From: Candidatus Zixiibacteriota bacterium
GTDB taxonomy: Bacteria; Zixibacteria; MSB-5A5; GN15; FEB-12
Assembly: GCA_017999435.1 (NCBI GenBank)
Contig: JAGNLV010000001.1
Coordinates: 679,550-743,549, forward strand
DNA: 64,000 nucleotides
Reading direction: 5' to 3'
Every line of letters begins with the position of its first letter. Position 1 is the first letter of the stretch. Positions 10,870-19,716 of the stretch are shown here, piece after piece. Below the pieces are notes generated by a model, which did not search any database, had not been told where the DNA came from, and saw nothing but the letters and a program-made list of their open reading frames with translations. The position numbers were made by a program, and so were the translations under genes.

Positions 10870-10944
10870 TCGGGGTGAGAGGATTCGAACCTCCGACATC
10901 CTGCTCCCAAAGCAGGCGCGCTGACCGGGCTGCGCTACACCCCG
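10870..10944 (-). tRNA. tRNA-Pro (anticodon TGG)
   Basis: Acceptor CGGGGTG/CACCCCG, D-arm GCGC/GCGC, anticodon stem CCTGC/GCAGG with loop TTTGGGA (anticodon TGG), T-arm GGAGG-TTCGAAT-CCTCT, discriminator A; CCA not encoded. The C1-G72 start pair is typical of tRNA-Pro. Confidence 0.94.
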
Positions 10945-11091
10945 ATTCTCATTTCTCAAAATACCTTCTCCCCCGGCCGGCTGTCAATCGCCAATCCCGG
11001 AACCAACCTTTCCCCCGTGGGTACACCTGTTGAGCCGGCGGCGGCCAATTCCCGCTTGCCATTTTGACGCCATCAGGTAAATTTATCAGCG

Positions 11092-12141
11092 ATGCCAAAA
11101 GTCAACCTTCTCGGATACACGAAACCGCAGCTCGAAGCTCTCATGACGTCCCTCGGCCAGAAACCGTACAAGGGGCGCCAGATGTTCAACTGGCTGTATA
11201 AAGTCCGCCAGCACGATTTCCAGCTCATGACCGACCTCTCCAAGGAGGTGCGCGCCCGCCTCGACGAGCACTACACGTTCCGCCTCATGCAGCCCGAGCT
11301 CGAATCGGTTTCCGAGGACGGCACGCGCAAATTCCTGTTCCGGCTGGAGGACGGGCATCCGATCGAGACGGTTTTCATTCCCGATGACGGCCGGGCCACG
11401 GTCTGCATTTCTGTCCAGGCCGGCTGCGCGCTGGCCTGCCGGTTCTGCGCCACCGGCACGCTCGGCCTGCTGCGCGACCTCACTCCCGGCGAGATTGTCG
11501 GCCAGCTCATGTTTCTCCGCGAGCGGTTCGGCGGCGAGGCGTTCACGAACATTGTCATGATGGGCATGGGGGAGCCGCTCAACAATTTCGCCGCGGTGGT
11601 CGACGCGATCCGCATCATGACCGACCCGAGCGGTCTCTGCCACGCCGCCCGGCGCATCACCGTCTCGACCTCGGGGGTCTCGCCGAAAATCCGCAAACTG
11701 GCCGACCTCGGACTCAAGACCCGCCTCGCGGTCTCTCTCCACGCCGCCATTCAGGAGAAGCGCGTGCAGTTGATGCCCGTGGCTGAGACGTTCAAACTCG
11801 ACAAGCTCATGGAGGCGGTGCGCTACTACGCCCTGGCCGCCCGGGACCGCGTCACTTTCGAATACATCCTCTTCAAGGGCTTCAACGACACGCCGGAGGA
11901 CGTCAAAGCCCTCACCCGGCTGGTCCACGGCATTCCCTGCAAGATCAACCTGCTCGCCTACAACCCGGTTCCCGGCCTGCCCTTTGCGCGGCCCACGGAT
12001 GAGGAGGTCGACGCTTTCGCCCGCCTGCTCTATCCGCGGGTGCCCGCCGTCACCGTCCGCAAGAGCCGGGGGAGAGATATCGACGCCGCGTGCGGGCAGT
12101 TGGCTGCCCGCGCCGCCGCAAGGAGAACTGATCATGCGTAA
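11092..12141 (+). CDS. rlmN: Dual-specificity RNA methyltransferase RlmN
   Basis: A radical-SAM enzyme that methylates C2 of A2503 in 23S rRNA and A37 of some tRNAs. The 349-aa length fits. The CxxxCxxC cluster motif is at Cys112, Cys116 and Cys119; 'MMGMGEPLNN' and the C-terminal 'RKSRGRDIDAACGQL' with the second reactive Cys are both present. It overlaps the next gene by 8 bases, so the two are likely coupled. Confidence 0.96.
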   Translation: MPKVNLLGYTKPQLEALMTSLGQKPYKGRQMFNWLYKVRQHDFQLMTDLSKEVRARLDEHYTFRLMQPELESVSEDGTRKFLFRLEDGHPIETVFIPDDGRATVCISVQAGCALACRFCATGTLGLLRDLTPGEIVGQLMFLRERFGGEAFTNIVMMGMGEPLNNFAAVVDAIRIMTDPSGLCHAARRITVSTSGVSPKIRKLADLGLKTRLAVSLHAAIQEKRVQLMPVAETFKLDKLMEAVRYYALAARDRVTFEYILFKGFNDTPEDVKALTRLVHGIPCKINLLAYNPVPGLPFARPTDEEVDAFARLLYPRVPAVTVRKSRGRDIDAACGQLAARAAARRTDHA

Positions 12142-13558
12142 TCCGCTCCGCCCCGTCGCGGCGGCCGCCGCCCTGGTGTTGCTCGCCGCCCTTCCGCAGG
12201 CCGCCCGCGCCCAGCAGCCCGCGCTCGTGATCGGCGAGGTCACTTTCCCCTCCCTGCGGTGGGGGCAGCAGTCGGCCCAGGTCCCGGTCACCAATAGCTC
12301 CGACTACCTGAAATTCATCGTCGCCGAAACCGACATCCGCTTTACCGGGGCCTACCTCAACCCCGAGCGCCGTATCCGCTCCTACCATGCCCTGCCGCCC
12401 GGCGAATCCACGACGATCGAGGCCGCCGTCCTGGTCCCCGGCAACTTCGGCCAGGCCCAGGTGTACCTTCGTCTCTACGACGTGGTCGACACTCTCGATG
12501 AAATCCTGCCCGGCCAGAAATTCTACGAACAGCCCTTCCTGGTCACTTTCCACGTACCCGAGGGGCTGCGGCCGTATGTCGACACCCGCGTCACCCTTCC
12601 GCCCCGGGTCGAGGACCACCCCTACTTCGACAACGAATTCGCCCGCCTCCTGTTCCTCCTCCTGGGCGAGGGCAAACTCCCGGCGGAGATCGCCGCGCTC
12701 GCCGAGTGCGACACCGGATTCGTCAGTGAGCAGCTCGCCCTGATGGTGGGCGAGGGGTATGTCGGAAAGGACTCGACCGGATTCAAGCTCAAAATTCCGG
12801 TCATTCGCGCCGCCGAGGCCGACTCGGCCCGCTCCCGCGCTCTGGTCCTGGCCGACTCTCTGACCGATCTCATCGCCGCCAACCTCCCGCGCTTTGCGGC
12901 TGTCCGCGACAGTCTCGTCGCCGCCGGCCGCGTCAACCGCGACAGCAACGCCTTCTTCGACCCCGGCACCGTCCTCTACCACACCTACCCCGTGGTCGGC
13001 GGTCTCGCCCTCTGGTGGGATCTCGGCAACGCTTTCATCACCCGCTCCGCGCCGCTCTACCTCTACGACGGCACCGACCTCTGCAACGCCGACATTCCCA
13101 TTTACATGTATGCGGTCGAGGGCGGCCCGGTGGTCAACGGCCACCTCTTTTACGCCCCGGTCGTTTCGAGTACGAGCTACGAGCTCTACTTCGGCGACAC
13201 CATTCCCACGATCGCCTGCGACCCCGACTTCATCCGCTTCAAGTCCTACCCGATCCACGTCAACTTCCAGCCCGCCGAGGAGTACCGTCCGACCACCTAT
13301 GTTTTCGACAGCGCGGTCGTTCGCCCGGCGGTCGAGGCGCTCACGTACGGGGCCGATTCGCTCTTGGCGCACGCGTACCTTGATCTTCGCGACATGGCGG
13401 TCGATAAATTCGGCCACCCCCGGCTCGATTACGGCTACCGGTACTGGTTCTGGAACCTGGTTGCGACGCGCACGTTGGAAGGGCTCGTCGCGCGCGGCGC
13501 CGTGCGTCGCCAAGGCAACGGTCAGTTCCGGCTCACCGCCACAGAATTCGGAGGCTGA
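12134..13558 (+). CDS. Exported protein of unknown function
   Basis: 474 aa from ATG 12134, inside the end of rlmN, with AAGGAG 8 bases upstream. A clear signal peptide (MRNPLRPVAAAAALVLLAALPQAARA) precedes a beta-rich N-terminal part. Residues around 165-225 ('LLLGEGKLPAEIAALAECD...LMVGEGYVGKD') read like a winged-helix fold, which is odd for an exported protein. No catalytic motif is recognised. The gene ends one base before the lipoprotein gene, so they may work together. Confidence 0.75.
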   Translation: MRNPLRPVAAAAALVLLAALPQAARAQQPALVIGEVTFPSLRWGQQSAQVPVTNSSDYLKFIVAETDIRFTGAYLNPERRIRSYHALPPGESTTIEAAVLVPGNFGQAQVYLRLYDVVDTLDEILPGQKFYEQPFLVTFHVPEGLRPYVDTRVTLPPRVEDHPYFDNEFARLLFLLLGEGKLPAEIAALAECDTGFVSEQLALMVGEGYVGKDSTGFKLKIPVIRAAEADSARSRALVLADSLTDLIAANLPRFAAVRDSLVAAGRVNRDSNAFFDPGTVLYHTYPVVGGLALWWDLGNAFITRSAPLYLYDGTDLCNADIPIYMYAVEGGPVVNGHLFYAPVVSSTSYELYFGDTIPTIACDPDFIRFKSYPIHVNFQPAEEYRPTTYVFDSAVVRPAVEALTYGADSLLAHAYLDLRDMAVDKFGHPRLDYGYRYWFWNLVATRTLEGLVARGAVRRQGNGQFRLTATEFGG

Positions 13559-13559
13559 C

Positions 13560-14006
13560 ATGCGCACCCCCGTGCTCCTCTGCGCGCTCGCCCTGGCCGC
13601 CGCGGCCGGCTGCAGCGGCGAAAAGACGCCCCCCCGCGATCAGATCCCCGCGCTGAGGGAAGCCGTCTATCAACTCCAGGAACGGGTCAAGGCACACCAT
13701 CTCGCCGCCCTTGATTCGCTTTTGTCGGTGAAAATCCTCGACCGGCGGCAGTCGGGCGATTCGCTTCTGAGTTTCGTCTATGGACCGGAGCGCAGTTTCG
13801 CGTTTGAACAATTCGGCGGATGCGAGATCGCGTACACCAGGGACCACGCCGTCGCCGAGTGCTGGATCATGGACACCACGCACGCCCGCACCCGCCCTAT
13901 CCGGCTGGAGTTCGCCCGCGACGGCGACCGCTGGCTGCTCGCGTCGTTCGGCACGGGGGCGGCGGCCGTTGATTCGACCCCGCCCGACAGCGCCGCCCGA
14001 CCGTAG
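13560..14006 (+). CDS. Small lipoprotein of unknown function
   Basis: 148 aa; the N-terminus MRTPVLLCALALAAAAGC ends in a lipobox with Cys18, so it should be lipid-anchored. GGAGG lies 5 bases before the ATG, which nearly touches the previous stop (TGA 13556-13558). A helical stretch ('ALREAVYQLQERVKAHHLAALDSLL') leads into a small alpha/beta domain like the NTF2-type or DUF4440-like accessory domains, but I cannot assign a family. Confidence 0.75.
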   Translation: MRTPVLLCALALAAAAGCSGEKTPPRDQIPALREAVYQLQERVKAHHLAALDSLLSVKILDRRQSGDSLLSFVYGPERSFAFEQFGGCEIAYTRDHAVAECWIMDTTHARTRPIRLEFARDGDRWLLASFGTGAAAVDSTPPDSAARP

Positions 14007-14065
14007 CGGGGACCGATCACCGTCCTTCATTGGACTGAAACCTCTCGCGCCAGGTGGAGGGATTC

Positions 14066-14953
14066 ATGAAGCGTCATTTCAACTCACCATGCTGTGCGGC
14101 GTTTTTCGTTGCGCTCATTCTCTGTGTTTTCGCTCCCCTTGCATCTTCTTCTGCTCCCGCAGCGAATCTATCCGATTGCGCCGCCCCGCCCGAGCGCCCC
14201 ACCCTGCTGCTATATGCGTTCGAGGCCGAGGGAGCCCTTCTGGAGAGCCGCATGGCGGTCGACAGCGCCGCCGCCCACCTCGGGCGGCGGGTCGTCTATG
14301 GCCGGCTGTCGGATCGGCCGGTGGTGCTCGCGGAGTCGGGGGTCGGGATGACCAACGCGGCGATGACCGCACAGGCGCTCCTCGACCGCTGCCGCCCCGC
14401 GCGCGTCCTCTTCTCCGGCATCGCCGGGGGGATCGATTCGAGCGTCCACATCGGCGACATCGTCGTCTGCTCGGCCTGGGTCGCTCACGAGTACGGGTAC
14501 TGGGGCGCCGAGGGGTTTGCGCCCGACCCGGTCGAAGTGTACCTGCCCGTGCTCGATACTGCCGTGTCCCTGAATGCGCTCTCTGTCGACGTGGACCTCT
14601 TCAGGACGGCCGGGCGGTTGGCCGGCGATACGTTCGCGTTTGATTCGATCGGGGGGCGTCAGCCGCGCGTGCGCGTCGGCGGGGTCGGCGCGAGCGGCAA
14701 TTCGTTTGTCGACAACGTGGAAAAACGCCTCTGGTTGTCCGCGACTTTCAGCGCGCAGGTGGTTGACATGGAGTCGGCCGCGGTGGTGCAGGTGTGCACG
14801 GCCAACGGCGTCCCGTGCCTGGTCTTCCGGTCGGCCTCGGACCTGGCCGGCGGGTCGGGTTCGTCGACCGCCCGCACCGAGATCGGCGAATTCTTCCGGG
14901 TGGCCGCCGCCAACAGCGCGCAGGTGGTGCTGAGGTTTCTGGAGCACCTGTGA
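14066..14953 (+). CDS. Exported nucleosidase of the MTA/SAH nucleosidase (PNP) superfamily
   Basis: 295 aa with an N-terminal signal peptide (to about residue 30), then a phosphorylase/hydrolase fold. It keeps the key family motifs: Glu55 in 'AFEAEGALL' aligns with the catalytic-base region of MTA/SAH nucleosidase, 'SGIAGGID', 'DMESAAVVQVC' (ribose binding) and 'SASDLAGG' with the catalytic Asp. Cytosolic members cleave 5'-methylthioadenosine or S-adenosylhomocysteine; here export suggests a periplasmic purine or nucleoside salvage role, which is inference. ATG 14066 is preceded by GGTGGAGGG. Confidence 0.8.
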   Translation: MKRHFNSPCCAAFFVALILCVFAPLASSSAPAANLSDCAAPPERPTLLLYAFEAEGALLESRMAVDSAAAHLGRRVVYGRLSDRPVVLAESGVGMTNAAMTAQALLDRCRPARVLFSGIAGGIDSSVHIGDIVVCSAWVAHEYGYWGAEGFAPDPVEVYLPVLDTAVSLNALSVDVDLFRTAGRLAGDTFAFDSIGGRQPRVRVGGVGASGNSFVDNVEKRLWLSATFSAQVVDMESAAVVQVCTANGVPCLVFRSASDLAGGSGSSTARTEIGEFFRVAAANSAQVVLRFLEHL

Positions 14954-15068
14954 GTCGGCGGAGGTTCGCCCCAAGGGCCTGGTTCAGAATGCAGGTGATT
15001 GACAGAACCGCCCGCGAGACCGGCCGGCGACATCGGGTAATTCGCAACGCGTGCAAGATTTCCTGTGG

Positions 15069-15199
15069 GTCAGGACCGCTGTGGTCCTGACATTCGTGCC
15101 ATCGACGAGGACGGCCCCGTCAGGACCATGAAGGTCCTGACTACAAGAACCCCGCCCCGGCTATGACCTCTTGTAGGTCAGGACCCTTGTGGTCCTGAC
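15069..15199. repeat. Palindromic repeat cluster, locus 2 (inverted copy of locus 1)
   Basis: Three palindromes GTCAGGACC-N5-GGTCCTGAC at 15069-15091, 15119-15141 and 15177-15199. Read on the minus strand, the order and spacing match locus 1: an ACAAG-type palindrome with a CCTACA tail, a TTCAT-type palindrome before GACGGGG, and the next ACAAG-type copy 108 bases on. The cluster sits between the nucleosidase stop (14953) and the 3' end of trmB (15276), again between convergent 3' ends. The remainder of 14954-15275 has no supported gene. Confidence 0.85.
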
Positions 15200-15275
15200 A
15201 TTCTTGCCATCGAAGCAAGCGGCCCCAATGGGGAGCATTACGCGGCCTCGCCTGCCTTGCGCGATGGGCCGCGGA

Positions 15276-15875
15276 TCAGCAGCGGCGGTAATGCATGTAG
15301 TAAATCGGCCGGCCCTCGGCCCGCCACTTCTGCTCGAAGAACGTCGGCGCGTAACTGAACAGGGCCTCCGCCGCGACAAAGGGGCGGCCGAGGCTGCGCA
15401 GCCCGGCGACGGCGGCGGCGTTCTCGACCGCCCACTGGGCATACCAGTCGACGTCGGTCGCCATGAACAGGTCGCCGTCCGGCCGGAGCACGGCCGCCAG
15501 CAGTTCGACAAAGGATTTGTGCAGGAGGCGCCGGAATTCGTGGCGGGCTTTCGGCCACGGGTCGGGGAACAGCACATAGATTTTCTCGAAAGCCGGGCGG
15601 CCGTAGAAGCGGGGCAACACGATGCGGGCGTCGGAACAGATGAGCTGGATGTTGGCCAGGCTGCGCTTCTGAATGCGCGGGATAAGCTTGTAGTAGCGCT
15701 TCTTGCCGATTTCGACGGCCACGAACTGTTTTTCCGGAAGCGCCTCGGCCAGCGACAACAGCAGGTCGCCCCGCCCGGGGCCGATCTCGAGGATATCCCC
15801 CTCTCCGACCGCACTCCCCTCCGGATACACCAGGATCTCTTTCCGCTCCTCCCAGGCCCAGGGAAACTCTTTCAT
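15276..15875 (-). CDS. trmB: tRNA (guanine-N7-)-methyltransferase TrmB
   Basis: SAM-dependent enzyme forming m7G46 in the tRNA variable loop. It shows the SAM-binding 'LEIGPGRGD' motif near residue 30 and the family signature 'FPDPWPKARHE', plus the late 'ATDVDWYAQW' region. At 199 aa it is slightly short at the N-terminus compared with the usual 210-240 aa. No Shine-Dalgarno is clear before ATG 15875, so a non-ATG upstream start is possible. Confidence 0.92.
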   Translation of the reverse strand: MKEFPWAWEERKEILVYPEGSAVGEGDILEIGPGRGDLLLSLAEALPEKQFVAVEIGKKRYYKLIPRIQKRSLANIQLICSDARIVLPRFYGRPAFEKIYVLFPDPWPKARHEFRRLLHKSFVELLAAVLRPDGDLFMATDVDWYAQWAVENAAAVAGLRSLGRPFVAAEALFSYAPTFFEQKWRAEGRPIYYMHYRRC

Positions 15876-15990
15876 CGGCGGCCGTTGCTCCTGTCGTCGC
15901 GTTGGCCCGGACTGTTCCTGCGCGGGCGTGTCCGAGGGATCAGGCGGGAGCTGTCCGGGTGGGACAACATAGGACGCGCGGCGGAGAAAG

Positions 15991-16896
15991 TCAACCGGGG
16001 CGGTCGAGTTCGGCCCGGAGGGTGTCGACCAGGTCGGCGTGTTTGAATCGGAATCCCTGGGTGCTCAGGCGCGCCGGGACCGCCCGGCAGCCGGAGAGGA
16101 TGGTCTCGCGGCCCATCTGGCCGAAGACGGCGCGGATCACGCCGGCGGGCACGCGGAACAGGGTGGGCCGCTGCAGGGCCGCGCCGAGCGCCTGGGTAAA
16201 CTCGGCGTTGGTGACCGGCTGAGGCGCCACGACATTGACCGGACCGCGGATCGGTTCGTTGGTGATGAAATACTCGAAAGCGCGGGCGACATCCTCCAGC
16301 GTCACCCAGGGCAGGTACTGGCGGCCGTCACCGAGCCGCCCGCCCAGCCCGAGACGAAAGAGCGGGAGGATTTTGTGGAGCATTCCCCCCTGTCGGCTGA
16401 GCACGACCCCGAGGCGGAAATTGACCACCCGGATGCCGGCCTCGGCGGCCGGCTGCGCGGCCTCTTCCCACTGCCGGCAGACGTCGGCGAGAAAGGTATC
16501 GCCGGCCTGCGCGGACTCATCAACCGCGCGCTCGCCGGTGTCGCCGTAGTAGCCGGTGGCCGAGGCGGAGAGAAAGGCTTTCGGTTGGGGATCGAGTGCG
16601 GCGCAGAGCCCGGCCAGGAGGCGGGTGGTCTCCACGCGGCTGTCGCGGATACGGCGTTTCCGTTCCTCCGACCAGCGCCCCTCGCCGATATTCTCGCCGG
16701 CGAGGTTGATGATGACGTCGAACCCGGCCAGGGCGACCGGCTCGACCGCGCCGGTCTCCGGGTGCCATTCGATTTCGGCCGCCGCATCGCGCACGGGACG
16801 GCGCACGAGGCGATAGACCAGGTGACCGCGCGACTGCAGATGCGGCACGACCGCCGAACCGATGAGGCCGGAGGCTCCGGCGACAGCAACTTTCAT
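15991..16896 (-). CDS. TIGR01777-family NAD-dependent epimerase-like protein (SDR39U1 type)
   Basis: 301 aa from ATG 16896, which has AGGAGAGG upstream. The Rossmann motif 'VAGASGLIGSAV' opens the protein. 'INLAGENIGEGRW', 'SASATGYYGD' and the C-terminal DUF1731-like segment ('QGFRFKHADLVDTLRAEL') are typical of the YfcH/SDR39U1 family. These are extended-SDR proteins whose substrate is not established. It lies between trmB and the LapA-like gene on the same strand. Confidence 0.9.
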   Translation of the reverse strand: MKVAVAGASGLIGSAVVPHLQSRGHLVYRLVRRPVRDAAAEIEWHPETGAVEPVALAGFDVIINLAGENIGEGRWSEERKRRIRDSRVETTRLLAGLCAALDPQPKAFLSASATGYYGDTGERAVDESAQAGDTFLADVCRQWEEAAQPAAEAGIRVVNFRLGVVLSRQGGMLHKILPLFRLGLGGRLGDGRQYLPWVTLEDVARAFEYFITNEPIRGPVNVVAPQPVTNAEFTQALGAALQRPTLFRVPAGVIRAVFGQMGRETILSGCRAVPARLSTQGFRFKHADLVDTLRAELDRPG

Positions 16897-17012
16897 GCGC
16901 CTCTCCTGATTCAGTGTCCTTGAAAGCAGAGAAAGGACTGACGGGTGCGGGCGCAACAAGTTTTCTGCGGCCCGGCCGCGCCGACCAACGCCGGGGCGGG
17001 CGCCCCCGGGGC

Positions 17013-17252
17013 CTAACCCTTGGTGCGGCGCCGGAACAGGAGAGGGTAGGCCAGCATTCCGATCGCAAATCCGAGCGCGAGCACCAGCGGAATCAGGAGC
17101 ACCTGGGAGATGCTCATTTGCCAGACGAGGAAGCGGAAGGTGACGACAGCGGTGTTCTGGACGATCAGAATGAGGGCGAGCAACGCGCCGGCGCCGATGG
17201 CGATCCGTTTGGCGGTGCGCGCCGGGGGATTTCCGGCGTTCGGGTGCGACAT
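17013..17252 (-). CDS. LapA-domain (DUF1049) inner-membrane protein
   Basis: 79 aa with two hydrophobic segments ('IGAGALLALILIVQNTA' and 'LLIPLVLALGFAIGMLAYPLL') and the 'QNTAVVTFRFLVWQMSISQVLLIPLVLALG' layout of lipopolysaccharide assembly protein A domains. In other diderms LapA works with LapB to control LpxC and LPS assembly. ATG 17252 has GGAGG 5 bases upstream; the GTG at 17264 would remove it. No lapB is adjacent. Confidence 0.8.
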   Translation of the reverse strand: MSHPNAGNPPARTAKRIAIGAGALLALILIVQNTAVVTFRFLVWQMSISQVLLIPLVLALGFAIGMLAYPLLFRRRTKG

Positions 17253-17344
17253 TGATTCCTCCACACTCAGGCTAAGGCCCGCGGCGCGGGGGCGGCGCCC
17301 CGTCGGCGGCGCGCCCGGGGCGCACCGGAACCCGCGGTGCGGGC

Positions 17345-17380
17345 GATAAGAAAGCCCGGCGATCGGCTGATCGCCGGGCT
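17345..17380 (-). terminator. Intrinsic terminator of rpsA
   Basis: A perfect 12-bp stem AGCCCGGCGATC/GATCGCCGGGCT with a 4-base loop, followed on the minus strand by TTTCTTATC. It lies 38 bases after the rpsA stop. Confidence 0.88.
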
Positions 17381-17417
17381 GGAATTGTCGGTCAAGCCGT
17401 TGGGCGCGGCCGACAGA

Positions 17418-19613
17418 CTACTCGGGGCGTTCCCCGCCCTCCTCCGGCGACGTGCCGGCATCGGGCGGCTCAGGGTTCTCCTGATTCGCCTGCGAGGCCA
17501 TCCGGCGAAGTTCCTCCGGCATCGCTTCCGCCATGCTGGTGGTCTCCTCGCGCGGGGGGGCCGGGCGCGGGTAGTCGTCGCGGTCCGCATCGCGGTCGTG
17601 GGTGCGGTCGTGGGAGCGCTCGTCGCGCGGCTCCGGGGCGGCCTCCGCCTGCCGGCGGAGCTCCTCGGGGATCGCCTCGGCCATGGACGGGCCGGCGTTG
17701 GCCACCGGGTGGGTCGCCAGGAAGTTGTCGAGTTCGGTCCGCTCCCGCTTCTTGTAGTAGGCGGATACCGACAGCACGATCTTGTGCTGGTTGCGGTCGA
17801 ATTCGATCACCTGCAGGGGGATTTCGTCCCCCTCCTTGAAGACGCCGGTGGGATCGGTGAGGTCTTTGCGTCCGAGCTGGGTAGCCGGCACGAACCCCTC
17901 GACCGCCCCGTCGAGCTCCACGACCACGCCGCGGTCGAGAACGCGCTGGATGGTGCCGAGGACCTCGGCGCCGACGCCGTACTTGCGCGCGATCTCGGGC
18001 CAGGGATCATCCTCGAGCTGCTTGTAGCCCAGCGAAATGCGGCGGTTCTCGTGGTCGATCTTGAGGATCTTCACATCCACCCGATCCCCCTTCTTCATGA
18101 CCTCGGAGGGGTGTTGGATACGCTTGGTCCACGACATGTCGGAGATGTGCACGAGGCCGTCGATCCCCTCTTCGAGTTCGACGAAGGCGCCGAAAGCGGT
18201 GAGGTTGCGCACCTTGCCGGTGACAATGCGGCCGGGCGGGTACTTCATCTCGATCGTGGTCCACGGATCCGGCTCCATCTGCTTGATCCCGAGCGAGATC
18301 TTCTCGTTCTCCTTGTCCACCGACAGCACCATCGCCTCGACCTCGTCGTTCACGTTCATGATCTTGGAGGGGTGCTTGATGTGCTGGGTCCAGGACATTT
18401 CGGAGATGTGGATAAGGCCCTCGATGCCCTTTTCGAGTTCGACGAATGCGCCGTAGTCGGTGATCGAGACGACCCGTCCCTTGACCTTGCGGCCGAGCGG
18501 GTATTTCTGCTCGATGTTCTCCCACGGGTACGGCGTCATCTGTTTCAGGCCGAGCGAGATGCGCGACGTCCGTTCATCGAAGTCGAGAATTTTCACGTCG
18601 ATCCGATCGCCGAGCGAGACCAGCTCGCTGGGGTGGCGAATCCGTCCCCACGACATGTCGGTGATGTGCAGGAGGCCGTCGACCCCGCCGAGGTCGATGA
18701 ACACGCCGAAATCGGTGATGTTCTTGACGATTCCCTGGCGGACCTGGCCGACCGCGATCTCATTGAGCAGGTGCGCCCGCATCTTCTCGCGCTCCTCTTC
18801 GAGCACGATGCGGCGGGAGACGACGATATTGCGGCGGGCCTTGTTGATCTTGATGATCTTGACATCCATCGACTGCCCGATGAGAGCGTCGAAATCCGGC
18901 ACCTGGCGCAGCGCCACCTGTGATCCCGGGAGGAAGGCATCGACGCCCATGATGTCGACCACGAGGCCGCCCTTGATCCGGCGCGCGACGATCCCGGAAA
19001 TCTTCTCCCCGCTGTCGTGGACCTCGCGGATCTTCTCCCAGACCCGCATGAAATCCGCCTTCTGCTTGGAGAGGATCAGCTGTCCGTGGGCGTCCTCGAT
19101 CTGCTCCAGGTAGACCTCGATTTCATCACCCATGCGGACGGTGACGGGCTGCTGGAACTCGCCCATGGCGATGATGCCCTCGGACTTGAAGCCGACGTCG
19201 ACGATGACATCGTCGCGGTTGATCCCGATCACGCGCCCGGCGACAACCTCGCCCTCTTTGATGTCTTTGATGGTCTGGTCGTACATGTCGACCATCTGCT
19301 GGTACTCGTCGGGGTCGTAGACGACGCCGGCGATGTCGGTGATGCGGACGGCCTGGACAGCGGACGACCCGTCGTCAAGACCCTCCTCGGTGCGGCTGAG
19401 GCGCTGCTGCGCCTTTTCCGCCACCCGTTTGTGGCGGCTCGTGACAACTCGCTCGCGCTGCTGCTGGTCCTCCGCAGACAAACCCTGCTGCTCGAGGTCG
19501 ATGCCCTCGGGCCGGGCGGCTTTTGTCTTGACGCGTTTGGTCTTTCGGGTGGATTGCGCTTTGCGCTTGGACAGTCTCTGAGTTGCGGTTTCGGATTGTT
19601 TGGCCGTTGCCAT
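17418..19613 (-). CDS. rpsA: 30S ribosomal protein S1
   Basis: 731 aa with six S1 (OB-fold) domains in order between about residues 120 and 600; domains 3-5 carry the strongest 'GxVxxITDFGAFVELxxGIxGLIHISxMSW' pattern. S1 helps recruit mRNA to the 30S subunit. It is longer than E. coli S1 (557 aa): a Lys/Arg-rich N-terminal extension of ~100 residues and a charged, disordered C-terminal tail are added. The tail holds two near-identical short motifs, SMAEAIPEELRR (residue 643) and SMAEAMPEELRR (residue 693). The start is ATG 19613; AGGAGGT lies unusually far upstream (14 bases). Confidence 0.95.
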   Translation of the reverse strand: MATAKQSETATQRLSKRKAQSTRKTKRVKTKAARPEGIDLEQQGLSAEDQQQRERVVTSRHKRVAEKAQQRLSRTEEGLDDGSSAVQAVRITDIAGVVYDPDEYQQMVDMYDQTIKDIKEGEVVAGRVIGINRDDVIVDVGFKSEGIIAMGEFQQPVTVRMGDEIEVYLEQIEDAHGQLILSKQKADFMRVWEKIREVHDSGEKISGIVARRIKGGLVVDIMGVDAFLPGSQVALRQVPDFDALIGQSMDVKIIKINKARRNIVVSRRIVLEEEREKMRAHLLNEIAVGQVRQGIVKNITDFGVFIDLGGVDGLLHITDMSWGRIRHPSELVSLGDRIDVKILDFDERTSRISLGLKQMTPYPWENIEQKYPLGRKVKGRVVSITDYGAFVELEKGIEGLIHISEMSWTQHIKHPSKIMNVNDEVEAMVLSVDKENEKISLGIKQMEPDPWTTIEMKYPPGRIVTGKVRNLTAFGAFVELEEGIDGLVHISDMSWTKRIQHPSEVMKKGDRVDVKILKIDHENRRISLGYKQLEDDPWPEIARKYGVGAEVLGTIQRVLDRGVVVELDGAVEGFVPATQLGRKDLTDPTGVFKEGDEIPLQVIEFDRNQHKIVLSVSAYYKKRERTELDNFLATHPVANAGPSMAEAIPEELRRQAEAAPEPRDERSHDRTHDRDADRDDYPRPAPPREETTSMAEAMPEELRRMASQANQENPEPPDAGTSPEEGGERPE

Positions 19614-19688
19614 GTTGACTGTACGCTACCTCCTAATCAAGGGCCGACAGTTTGGAATTTTCCCGAGGGAAGACTGCCGGATCGGCTG

Positions 19689-19707
19689 CCCGCCCTCTCA
19701 GAGCGGG
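19689..19707 (-). promoter_or_regulatory. Hairpin in the rpsA 5' leader
   Basis: CCCGCTCT and AGGGCGGG form an 8-bp stem (one G-U) with a 3-base loop. It begins at the predicted 5' end of the ~97-nt rpsA leader. It could protect the transcript or take part in S1 autocontrol; that is inference. The rest of 19614-19903 shows only this leader and the promoter. Confidence 0.45.
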
Positions 19708-19716
19708 AAGCCTTGC

